Part shown: positions 33,541-41,031 of the stretch, piece by piece
Layout: every line of letters begins with the position of its first letter
Position numbering within the stretch: the first letter of the stretch is position 1
Assembly (NCBI GenBank): GCA_035711845.1
Contig: DASTBU010000122.1
Coordinates: 62,001 to 126,000, forward strand
Origin: DASTBU01 sp035711845
GTDB taxonomy: Bacteria; Acidobacteriota; Vicinamibacteria; Vicinamibacterales; 2-12-FULL-66-21
Direction of reading: 5' to 3'
DNA length: 64,000 nucleotides
Position numbers and translations under genes: made by a program
Notes under the pieces: generated by a model
Databases searched by the model: none
What the model saw: only the letters and a program-made list of their open reading frames with translations
Told to the model about the DNA's origin: nothing

Positions 33541-33610
33541 GGGGTTCAGGGTTCAGGGTTCAGCGTTGACCGGAACCCTGAACCCGTGAACCCCTGCACC
33601 CCCTGAACCC
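33541..33610. repeat. Inverted GTTCAGGGTTC / GAACCCTGAAC repeat in a divergent promoter region
   Basis: GTTCAGGGTTC (33551-33561) and GAACCCTGAAC (33573-33583) are perfect 11-bp arms around an 11-base centre. Further degenerate copies on both sides (GGGGTTCAG; AACCCGTGAACCCC) extend the stem. The structure occupies most of the space between two divergent ADOP permease genes. Confidence 0.8.
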
Positions 33611-33622
33611 GTCTAAGCTCCC

Positions 33623-36013
33623 ATGTCCCGAACCATCCAGGATCTGCGTCATGCGTTGCGCGTGACGTGGCGATCACCGCTCGTGAGCCTCCTCGCGGTC
33701 GGGGCGTTCGCACTCGGCATCGCGGTCACGACGACGGTCTTCAGCATTTTTCACGGCGTGCTGCTGAAGCCGCTCCCGTATCCGTCTCCTGACCAGCTGG
33801 TCATGGTGTTCGACACACAGCCCGCCTGCTCCACTTGCCCGGCTTCTTTCCCGAAGTTCCACGACTGGAAATCCCGCAATCAGGTATTCGCCGCAATCGG
33901 GGGGTCGACACCCGCGGGCTTCGTGCTGTCGGGGCACGGCGACCCTCTGCAGCTCGATGCGGTGCGCACCACCGCCTCGCTCGTGGACGTGTTTGGCGTA
34001 CAACCGGCGATGGGACGCTGGTTTTCCGAAGATGAGGACCGGCCCGGTGCGGCCAAGGTCGTCGTCCTCAGCCACGGGTTGTGGACCGAGACGCTCGCCA
34101 GCGATCCGGCCGTGCTCGGAAAGGCCCTGACGCTCGATGGTGAGCCCTACGAGATCGTCGGCGTGATGCCGGAGGGGTTCGCGCACCGCGGGGCAAGGAT
34201 TTTCGTCCCGCTCGCCACACCGCTCGATCCGTCCACGCGCGGCACGCATTTTCTCTCCACGTATGCGCGCCTGAAGCCAGGCGTTCCGATCGAACGGGCA
34301 GCCAGCGACATGCGCGCGCTCGGCAGGGTCCTCGCGGCCGAGTTCGGGCACAACCACGGCATCGACGTGGCGTCCTACCGCGAAGTCATCGTCGGTACGA
34401 TCAGGCCGCAGCTGCGCATGCTGCTCGGCGCCGTCTTCGCCGTGCTGCTCATCGGGTGTGCGAACGTCGCGAACCTTCTCCTCGCGGCCGGACTTGCGCG
34501 GCGACGTGAGCTCGGTATCAGGCTCGCGCTCGGCGCCCGCACGTCGGATCTCGCCCGGCAGTTGATTGCTGAGAGCGCCACGCTGGCTGTTGCTGGCGGC
34601 GCCATCGGGGTGGTGCTCGCGTTCTGGCTGCTCCGCACGTTCCTGGCACTTGCGACAGACCAGCTGCCACGCGCGACAACGATCGCCATCGACGGACGCG
34701 TCCTGGCGTTCAGCGGCGTGGTGACGCTGTGCGTGGCGCTCGTCTGCGGTCTCTGGCCGCTCCTGCAGTTGAGGACGAAGGCGCTGGTCGGCGCGGTCCG
34801 CGAAGGAGACACGCGCACCGGCAGCGGCCCCGGCGGGCAATTCGGCAACGGCCTCGTGATCACCGAGATCGCGATGGCGTTCGCGCTCCTCGTCGGGGGC
34901 GCCCTGCTCGTGAAGAACCTGATGTTGCTGCAGGCCCGCGATGCGGGAGTCGCCACCGAGCGCGTGATCGCGTTCGATCTGGCTCCTTCGGGCGAGCGCT
35001 ACACCGCAGAGGAGCCGACCCGTGCCTTCTACCGCGCGCTCCACGCGCGGCTCTCACAGGCCGGAGGCGTGCAGAGCGTCGGTTCCGTCAGCCATTTGCC
35101 CATGTACCGCTTCGGCACGAACGGCGAAATGCAAATCGAAGGGAGGGCTCCGTGGGGGCCCAACGACGCGCCGCTCGTCGAGTACCGCTGGTATCACGGC
35201 GATTATTTCAAGACGCTCGGCATTCCACTCCTGAAAGGACGATTGCTCGACCAGCGCGACGGGGACGGGACCACGACCGTGCTCGTCAATCGTGCGATGG
35301 CTGAGAAGTTCTGGCCCGGACAAGACGCCATCGGCAAGCGATTCGGCCAGGGGAACGACCGCTCCCAATGGTACGAGGTCGTCGGCATCGTCGGCGACAT
35401 CCGCTCGTTCGGCCTCGCACGGCCCACCCCATTCGAGTTCTATCGGACGCTCGATCAGCACGTGGCCAGGTCGTCCCAGACCGTCGTGATGCGCGCGGTG
35501 ACCGACAACCCCTCGGCGCTGATTCCGACTGCCCGTCAGATCGTGAGATCGATCGATCCCGCCATCCCCGTCACCTCCGTACAGACGATGGAAGAGGTCG
35601 TGGCGGGATCGGTCGGACAGCAGCGCCTCGTGTCGGCGACCGCCGGGGTCTTTGCGCTCCTGGCGGCGCTCCTCGCGATGGTCGGCGTCTTCGGCGTGAT
35701 GACATACAACGTCCGTCGACAGCGGCGGGAGATCGGCATCCGACTCGCGCTCGGCGCGACCCGCCCCGCCGTCCGCCGCCTGATCATCGGTCGCGGGCTG
35801 AAGCTCGCACTCATCGGCAGCGCCGCAGGCGCGCTGGGAGCGTACCTCCTCTCGGGGGCGCTGCAGACGATGCTGGACGACGTTGCGCCAAAGGATCCAC
35901 TGGTGTTCGCGGGGACCGGGCTCGCGGTGATCGCGGCCGCGGTGCTCGCGTCATACCTGCCGGCGCTCGCCGCGGGGAGGACGGACCCGATGGTGGTCCT
36001 CCGGGATTCCTGA
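33623..36013 (+). CDS. ADOP-type permease (MacB/FtsX-like, duplicated)
   Basis: The 796-residue protein (ATG 33623) shows the duplicated layout: MSRTIQDLRHALRVTWRSPL, first helix VGAFALGIAVTTTVFSIF, and a periplasmic domain with an unusual ACSTCPASF motif early in it. The first FtsX block is FAVLLIGCANVANLLLAAGL with RRRELGIRLALGARTSD. The second is GVFALLAALLAMVGVFGVMT with RRQRREIGIRLALGATRPAV, ending LAAGRTDPMVVLRDS. The S9 peptidase gene begins 102 bp downstream on the same strand and could be cotranscribed. As with the other three copies in the window, no ATPase subunit is encoded nearby. Confidence 0.87.
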   Translation: MSRTIQDLRHALRVTWRSPLVSLLAVGAFALGIAVTTTVFSIFHGVLLKPLPYPSPDQLVMVFDTQPACSTCPASFPKFHDWKSRNQVFAAIGGSTPAGFVLSGHGDPLQLDAVRTTASLVDVFGVQPAMGRWFSEDEDRPGAAKVVVLSHGLWTETLASDPAVLGKALTLDGEPYEIVGVMPEGFAHRGARIFVPLATPLDPSTRGTHFLSTYARLKPGVPIERAASDMRALGRVLAAEFGHNHGIDVASYREVIVGTIRPQLRMLLGAVFAVLLIGCANVANLLLAAGLARRRELGIRLALGARTSDLARQLIAESATLAVAGGAIGVVLAFWLLRTFLALATDQLPRATTIAIDGRVLAFSGVVTLCVALVCGLWPLLQLRTKALVGAVREGDTRTGSGPGGQFGNGLVITEIAMAFALLVGGALLVKNLMLLQARDAGVATERVIAFDLAPSGERYTAEEPTRAFYRALHARLSQAGGVQSVGSVSHLPMYRFGTNGEMQIEGRAPWGPNDAPLVEYRWYHGDYFKTLGIPLLKGRLLDQRDGDGTTTVLVNRAMAEKFWPGQDAIGKRFGQGNDRSQWYEVVGIVGDIRSFGLARPTPFEFYRTLDQHVARSSQTVVMRAVTDNPSALIPTARQIVRSIDPAIPVTSVQTMEEVVAGSVGQQRLVSATAGVFALLAALLAMVGVFGVMTYNVRRQRREIGIRLALGATRPAVRRLIIGRGLKLALIGSAAGALGAYLLSGALQTMLDDVAPKDPLVFAGTGLAVIAAAVLASYLPALAAGRTDPMVVLRDS

Positions 36014-36115
36014 TCCTTGTCGTGCTCGCGTGCCCGAGTGCCTCGTCCGGCCAGGTGCGCGCACGACAACACGACGCGAAGCGCGCTATCCTCAGGACTT
36101 CTACGGAGCCCTCAC

Positions 36116-38131
36116 ATGAAAAGACTGTTGTTCGGACTCGCCTGCCTCCTTGCCGCAGCGCCTCCTGCGCTCGCGCAGCAGAAACGCCCGCTGCAGGTGG
36201 ACGATATCTTTCGGTTCAGAAACGTCAGCGACCCGCGCATCAGTCCCGACGGCGCCTGGATCGCGTATACCGTATCGCGTCTGGATCAGAAGAAGGACGC
36301 CGGCGACGCGGATATCTTCATGGTCCCGTTCAACGGCGGCGAGCCCATTCGCCTGACCAGCAGCGAGAAGTCGGAAAACAGGCCGCGCTGGAGCCCTGAT
36401 GGCAGATATCTGGCCTTTCTGTCGAGTCGCGATGCCGGGAGCTCGAGTGGTGACGAGGAGAAGACGCAGGTCTGGCTCCTCGACCGGCGCGGTGGTGAAG
36501 CGACGAAGCTGACCGACTACAAGGGCGGCGTCTCGTCGTTCGCCTGGTCGCCTGACAGCACGCGTCTGGCCGTCGTTGCCAAAGATCCCGATCCCGATGA
36601 GATCAAGAAGGAGGACAAGGGCGACAACGAGAAAGCGCCGAAGCCCATCGTGGTCCGCCGGTTGTTCTTCAAGAGGGACGGCACCGGATATCTCGACGAG
36701 TTCAGAAACCACGTGCACGTGTTCGATGTCGCGAAGAAGACGACAACGCAGGTGACGACCGGACGCTACGATGACGACAGCCCGGTATGGTCGCCCGACG
36801 GAGGGTCGATCGCGTTCGTCAGCAACCGGACCGAAGAGCCCGACTCCAACGAGAATACCGACATCTTTCTCGTGCCGGCTGCAGGGGGTGAGCCCCGGCG
36901 CGTCGCCTCGTCTCTCTCGGCAGAGTCCGACCCGGTGTTCACGCCCGACGGTGCCTCGCTCGTCTACGCTGTCGGGGGAGACCCGAAGGACATCTGGTAC
37001 GCGACCAACAATGTCGCGGTCGTAAGGGTGGACGGCGGCACGCCGAGGATGCTCACGCAGGGCATCGACCGGAATCTGAGCAGCCCCAGGGTCTCGTCCG
37101 ATGGCGCTGCCGTGCTGTTCCTCGTCGAGGATCGCGGGGAGTCGCATCTGGCGAAAGTGCCGATCGCCGGTGGAGCGCTCGAACGGATGGTGGCCGGCGA
37201 GCGCGAGGTCGGCCAGTTCGATGTCGGTCCGAAGGGGCAGATCGCGGTGCTCGAGTCCACGCTCGAGAGGCCTGCCGAGATATTCACTGTCGGTGCAGGC
37301 GGCGCGCTCGCGCGGATCACGAAAACCAACGACGACTTTCTTGCGGGGATTGCGCTGGCGCGGACCGAGCGCTTCACGACGCCGAGCGCCGACGGCACGG
37401 TGATCGACGGCTTCCTCACACGCCCGCCGGATGCGCCGTCAGGCACGAAGCTGCCCACCATCCTTCGCATCCACGGCGGGCCGGTCAGCCAGTTCAGCGC
37501 CAGCTTCGATCTCGAGTGGCAGATGCTCGCGGCGCACGGCTACGCCGTCGTGGCCGCCAATCCACGAGGCTCGTCAGGGCGCGGACGGGATTTCAGCCGC
37601 GCGATCTGGGCCGACTGGGGCAACAAGGACTACGAAGACGTCATGGCGGCCGTCGATCACGTCGTCAAGAGCGGCGTGGCCGATCCGGACCGGCTCGGCG
37701 TGGGCGGCTGGAGCTACGGCGGCATCCTCACGAACTACGTGATCACGAAGACGACGCGCTTCAAGGCGGCGATTTCCGGCGCCAGCGAGGTCAACTACCT
37801 CGCCAACTACGGGCACGATCACTACCTGCGCGAGTGGGAAGCCGAGCTTGGACTCCCGTGGGAGCGAACAGACCTGTGGATTTCGCTTTCGCCCTACTTC
37901 AAGGCGACCAAGGTCAAAACACCGACGCTGATCCTCTGCGGGCAGGAAGACTGGAACGTACCGCTCATCAACTCCGAGCAACTGTATCAGGCGCTCCGGC
38001 GTCTCGGCGTGCCGACCGAACTGGTGATTTATCCCGGACAGGGACATGGGATCGAGCGGCCGAGCTACCAGAAGGACCGTTACGAGCGGTACCTGGCGTG
38101 GTACGGCAAATACCTCATGGGGAAGAGCTGA
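36116..38131 (+). CDS. S9 family (prolyl oligopeptidase/DPP-type) secreted peptidase
   Basis: The 671-residue protein has a signal peptide (LLFGLACLLAAAPPALA), then a TolB/PD40-like beta-propeller (DPRISPDGAWIAYTVSRLD, PRWSPDGRYLAFLSS, FAWSPDSTRLAVVAK, PVWSPDGGSIAFVSN). A C-terminal alpha/beta hydrolase follows. The catalytic serine is in GVGGWSYGGILTNY (about 533), the Asp in LCGQEDWNVP (about 612), and the His in YPGQGHGIERPS (about 643). It resembles acylaminoacyl-peptidase or dipeptidyl-peptidase-like enzymes that cut short peptides in the periplasm or outside the cell. Start ATG 36116 follows a TTCTACGGAGCCCTCAC leader. Confidence 0.92.
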   Translation: MKRLLFGLACLLAAAPPALAQQKRPLQVDDIFRFRNVSDPRISPDGAWIAYTVSRLDQKKDAGDADIFMVPFNGGEPIRLTSSEKSENRPRWSPDGRYLAFLSSRDAGSSSGDEEKTQVWLLDRRGGEATKLTDYKGGVSSFAWSPDSTRLAVVAKDPDPDEIKKEDKGDNEKAPKPIVVRRLFFKRDGTGYLDEFRNHVHVFDVAKKTTTQVTTGRYDDDSPVWSPDGGSIAFVSNRTEEPDSNENTDIFLVPAAGGEPRRVASSLSAESDPVFTPDGASLVYAVGGDPKDIWYATNNVAVVRVDGGTPRMLTQGIDRNLSSPRVSSDGAAVLFLVEDRGESHLAKVPIAGGALERMVAGEREVGQFDVGPKGQIAVLESTLERPAEIFTVGAGGALARITKTNDDFLAGIALARTERFTTPSADGTVIDGFLTRPPDAPSGTKLPTILRIHGGPVSQFSASFDLEWQMLAAHGYAVVAANPRGSSGRGRDFSRAIWADWGNKDYEDVMAAVDHVVKSGVADPDRLGVGGWSYGGILTNYVITKTTRFKAAISGASEVNYLANYGHDHYLREWEAELGLPWERTDLWISLSPYFKATKVKTPTLILCGQEDWNVPLINSEQLYQALRRLGVPTELVIYPGQGHGIERPSYQKDRYERYLAWYGKYLMGKS

Positions 38132-38179
38132 GGCCTGACCACGCGTCAGAGCCGCGAAAAGGCGGGCAATCTAGCGCGA

Positions 38180-38244
38180 AACTCAATAAAAATAATATTT
38201 GATTTACTTTTAATGATAATATAGTTAAACTTACAGTTCATAAA
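38180..38244 (+). promoter_or_regulatory. AT-rich promoter island upstream of the DUF2089 gene
   Basis: The 65 bases from about 38180 are strikingly A+T-rich (AATAAAAATAATATTTGATT, AATGATAATATAGTTAAAC) in an otherwise G+C-rich region. They end directly at the ATG. A TGATAATAT extended -10-like element lies at 38214-38222, overlapping a TATAGT box at 38220-38225. The composition suggests a strong, easily melted or nucleoid-protein-bound promoter. Exact boxes are uncertain. Confidence 0.5.
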
Positions 38245-38580
38245 ATGCAAGGCAGCAGCCTCCAGATTGGCTCCCGAAAAGAGCCGGCCCGATGGATCGA
38301 CGCACTCGAGGACGAGGACCTGTCCTTCATCAAGCGGTTCGTGCTGGCCTCCGGCTCGCTCAAGGAGCTTGCGAGCGTGTACGGCATCAGCTACCCGACC
38401 GTGCGGCTCAGGCTCGACCGCCTCATCCAGAAGATCAAGCTGCTCGAGCGCGATGACATCACCAGCTCTTTCGAACGCCTGCTCCGCTTACAACACGCAG
38501 ACGGAAAGATCGACCGCCAGACCATGAAGCTGCTGCTCGACGCGCACCGGGCAGAAATTGACGGAGAGCGGAACGACTAG
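38245..38580 (+). CDS. DUF2089 family helix-turn-helix regulator
   Basis: The 111-residue protein carries the DUF2089 core: DLSFIKRFVLASGSLKELAS, then VYGISYPTVRLRLDRLIQKI, a helix-turn-helix resembling sigma region 4. A helical tail follows (LLRLQHADGKIDRQTMKLLL). It is likely a small cytosolic transcriptional regulator. The next gene starts 13 bp downstream after AAAGGAG, so the two form an operon, which suggests that this regulator and the membrane protein belong together. The AT-rich upstream island is probably its promoter. Confidence 0.85.
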   Translation: MQGSSLQIGSRKEPARWIDALEDEDLSFIKRFVLASGSLKELASVYGISYPTVRLRLDRLIQKIKLLERDDITSSFERLLRLQHADGKIDRQTMKLLLDAHRAEIDGERND

Positions 38581-38593
38581 AAAGGAGTCCGCG

Positions 38594-39475
38594 ATGATCA
38601 GGTCAGGAAGCGTGCTGCTCGCCGCGTGCTGTCTCTTGCTGGCGTCGAGTGCGTGGAGCGAAGAGGTCATCCGGCGGGTCGACTGGCAGGAGCTGGCGGC
38701 GGCGAACGCCTTGAAGTCGGGCACCGTCGTCGGGAACGCTTTGGAGGCAGGCGCACCGAGCCTGCGCGTGGTTCACGAGGGCACGAGCCCGGTGACGCTC
38801 CCGCTCGTGACACTCGAACGCCCCGGGATCCGGGCAGCGCGCTATGCACTCAGGGGGCGCGTGAAGTACGAGCACGTGGCAGCTGGCAGCTATCTCGAGA
38901 TGTGGAACCACTTCAAGGAAGGCGCGTTCTTCTCTCGCACCCTGGATCGGAGCGGTCCCATGGGCCGTCTCGACGGCTCATCCGACTGGCGCGAAATCGT
39001 ACTGCCCTTTGCCAATCGTGAGGGCGGATCCCCTCCGGACAAGCTCGTTGTCAATCTGGTGCTGGCCGGGTCGGGGACCGTCGTCATCGGCCCGCTGGAG
39101 CTCGTCGAGTTCGGAGCTGGCGATGATCCCCTGCCGGCGAATGCCACCGGCTGGTGGAACGGCCGCCAGGCAGGGATTCTCGGCGCCATAGCCGGATCGA
39201 CACTGGGAATCCTGGGCGCGGTCGTGGGCTGGCTCGGATCTGCGGGCCGTGCCCGCGCATTCGTGCTCACAACGCTGAGAGCGATCGCCTTGTTGGGGAT
39301 CGGCGCCCTGTTGCTTGGAGTAGGGGCACTCCTGGCCGGCCAGCCGTACGCGGTCTACTATCCGCTCATCCTTCTTGGAGTCGTGACCACGGCGCTGGGG
39401 TTCTCACTTCCACGAACGTTGAGCAAGCGGTACGAGGACCTCGAGCTGCGCCGAATTCAGGCCCTCGACGCCTGA
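38594..39475 (+). CDS. Exported membrane protein of unknown function, partner of the DUF2089 gene
   Basis: I cannot name the family. ATG 38594 is set by AAAGGAG. The 293-residue product has a signal peptide (SVLLAACCLLLASSAWS). A periplasmic domain of about 160 residues with a jelly-roll or carbohydrate-binding-like pattern follows (ALRGRVKYEHVAAGSYLEMW, KLVVNLVLAGSGTVVIGPLE). The last third has about three transmembrane helices (ILGAIAGSTLGILGAVVGWL, ALLLGVGALLAGQPYAVYYP, LILLGVVTTALGFSL) and ends SKRYEDLELRRIQALDA. Being in one operon with DUF2089 suggests an envelope-sensing or envelope-maintenance role, but this is inference. Confidence 0.7.
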   Translation: MIRSGSVLLAACCLLLASSAWSEEVIRRVDWQELAAANALKSGTVVGNALEAGAPSLRVVHEGTSPVTLPLVTLERPGIRAARYALRGRVKYEHVAAGSYLEMWNHFKEGAFFSRTLDRSGPMGRLDGSSDWREIVLPFANREGGSPPDKLVVNLVLAGSGTVVIGPLELVEFGAGDDPLPANATGWWNGRQAGILGAIAGSTLGILGAVVGWLGSAGRARAFVLTTLRAIALLGIGALLLGVGALLAGQPYAVYYPLILLGVVTTALGFSLPRTLSKRYEDLELRRIQALDA

Positions 39476-39530
39476 TGCCCATGTCTCGCTGACGGGCCGC
39501 GCCGGTTCAGGTGGTACGGTGGGTTTTGGT

Positions 39531-40337
39531 TCAGGCCGCGACGCGCGCCGCGGCGGCGCCGAGGATACGGCGCGTGTCGCGCTCCTGGAGAAACGCGATG
39601 ACACGCAGGTTCTCGGGCCTGGAGTCGGCATCGATCGATACGGACACCGTCGCCGACCACAGGCGCTCGTCCTCGGCGAGCGCGCCGATCGTGGTGAGGC
39701 TGCGCACCACGGCGGTGTGCCGCAGTTTCCGCCCGCTGTTCTCCCCGTGCCGTACGTCGGTGACGAGGTTGTCCTCGACGACTGCCACGAGCACGTCCGC
39801 GTCCCTCTGCAGCGCCAGATTCGGCGGCACACTGACGTCGAGGTCAACGCGTAGCTCGCGCCGGGCGGGCACGCGCGCCACATCGACTGTGACAGTGGCC
39901 TTCGGCACCGCAGCCGCCCGGCGGATGGCCTCCCCGACAGCGGCTGCATCGCTCCCAACGACCTGCCACTGCCCGTCGACGACGAGTTGTGGCGTGTAGA
40001 TACGATCCGTGCGAAATACACGCGCGTCGTAGTCGGATTGTCGCGCGGAGAAGGCCGCGGAGGAGAACCGGTCGCGCCAGCCCAGCCGGTCCCAGTAATC
40101 GACGTGTTCGGCGAGCGCCAGCACCTCCACGCCGGGGATGGGCTGATGCAGCACCAGGTCGGACAGAACATCGTCCGCCGGGGGACAGCTCGAGCATCCT
40201 TCCGAGGTGAAGAGCTCTGCGACGACGGTCACGGTCTGTGGCGACTGCGCCTGACCTGCGATCCGGTGCGGCCCCTCCGCGAACGACGCCGTCAACATCG
40301 CGCCCGCAGCGAGGACCCATCTGACATCGATGGACAT
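39531..40337 (-). CDS. DUF1223 thioredoxin-fold secreted protein
   Basis: The 268-residue protein starts at ATG 40337 (AGGGGG upstream) with a signal segment (VRWVLAAGAMLTASFA). The DUF1223 signature follows: VVAELFTSEGCSSCPPADDV with a CxxC-type CSSC site, LALAEHVDYWDRLGWRDRFS, and a YTPQLVVDGQWQVVGSD segment. The fold is thioredoxin-like and the protein is periplasmic. Function is not established for the family, but the CSSC pair suggests disulfide or metal chemistry. The plastocyanin-like lipoprotein gene lies on the same strand 140 bp upstream of it. Confidence 0.9.
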   Translation of the reverse strand: MSIDVRWVLAAGAMLTASFAEGPHRIAGQAQSPQTVTVVAELFTSEGCSSCPPADDVLSDLVLHQPIPGVEVLALAEHVDYWDRLGWRDRFSSAAFSARQSDYDARVFRTDRIYTPQLVVDGQWQVVGSDAAAVGEAIRRAAAVPKATVTVDVARVPARRELRVDLDVSVPPNLALQRDADVLVAVVEDNLVTDVRHGENSGRKLRHTAVVRSLTTIGALAEDERLWSATVSVSIDADSRPENLRVIAFLQERDTRRILGAAAARVAA

Positions 40338-40477
40338 GAACCCCCTGAGCCGCGCACTCAACGCGCGGTCATGAAGCTAAACCACCGCACGCACCCGAAA
40401 TATTCCCGCCGGCGGAGTCACATCGTCCGGTCTGCGCTGACGCCGCGCCAGCCCGCGCGGCATCAGCCGAGGAAACT

Positions 40478-40870
40478 TCAGCGAACGACGACGGTGCCGA
40501 CCATGCTCGGGTGAATCGTGCAGTGATAGGAGAAGGTACCTGGCGTGCTGAATGCCCGCGTGAATTCGCCGTTCGGCCTGACATCTCCCGAGTTCCATCC
40601 CGGAGCGTTCGATGTCGACGTGTGAGTGGTTGCGTCGGTGTTCCTCCAGGTCACCGTCGTGCCGGCCGTGATATCCAGCTGCGCTGGAACGAAGGCTCGA
40701 TTGCCAAGGAATTCCGCACCGGCAGGAATGGTGACCGCTGCCTGCGATCCGGCTGCAGGCGGGGCGGCCGGTGGCACCGGCGACGGTGCAGGTGACGGTG
40801 AGTAGCCGTCCCCACAGGCCATCGCAAACATCAGGATTGCCGGGACGAGCGCGAGACGAAATGACGACAT
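40478..40870 (-). CDS. Plastocyanin-like copper lipoprotein
   Basis: The 130-residue product starts at ATG 40870 after GGAGGACCCAG. A lipobox-like MFAMACGDG places the lipid-bearing Cys at residue 19. A Pro/Ala-rich linker leads to a plastocyanin domain. Type 1 copper ligands are all present: His83 (ATTHTST), Cys117, His120 and Met123 in YHCTIHPSM. This is a blue-copper electron carrier tethered to the membrane. Unlike the cupredoxin at 5127 it has one cysteine ligand, so the two copper sites differ. Its redox partner is unknown. Confidence 0.9.
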   Translation of the reverse strand: MSSFRLALVPAILMFAMACGDGYSPSPAPSPVPPAAPPAAGSQAAVTIPAGAEFLGNRAFVPAQLDITAGTTVTWRNTDATTHTSTSNAPGWNSGDVRPNGEFTRAFSTPGTFSYHCTIHPSMVGTVVVR

Positions 40871-41031
40871 CTGGGTCCTCCGAGCGCGACGCGTGAGACG
40901 CGTCCGTGGCTCTGGCGGCGCTGGCGTGCGGCGCTGAGCGTCCACACCTTTGCCTAATCGCCACGCCCGCTGGGATATTCCCTGATGAGTTCACGGCATG
41001 ACCGACAGGCCGCAATCGCGCCGAGCTCCCT

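Noticed and set aside
38136..38150. Small hairpin CTGAC-N5-GTCAG after the S9 peptidase
   Set aside because: The stem is too short to call a terminator and there is no T-tract.
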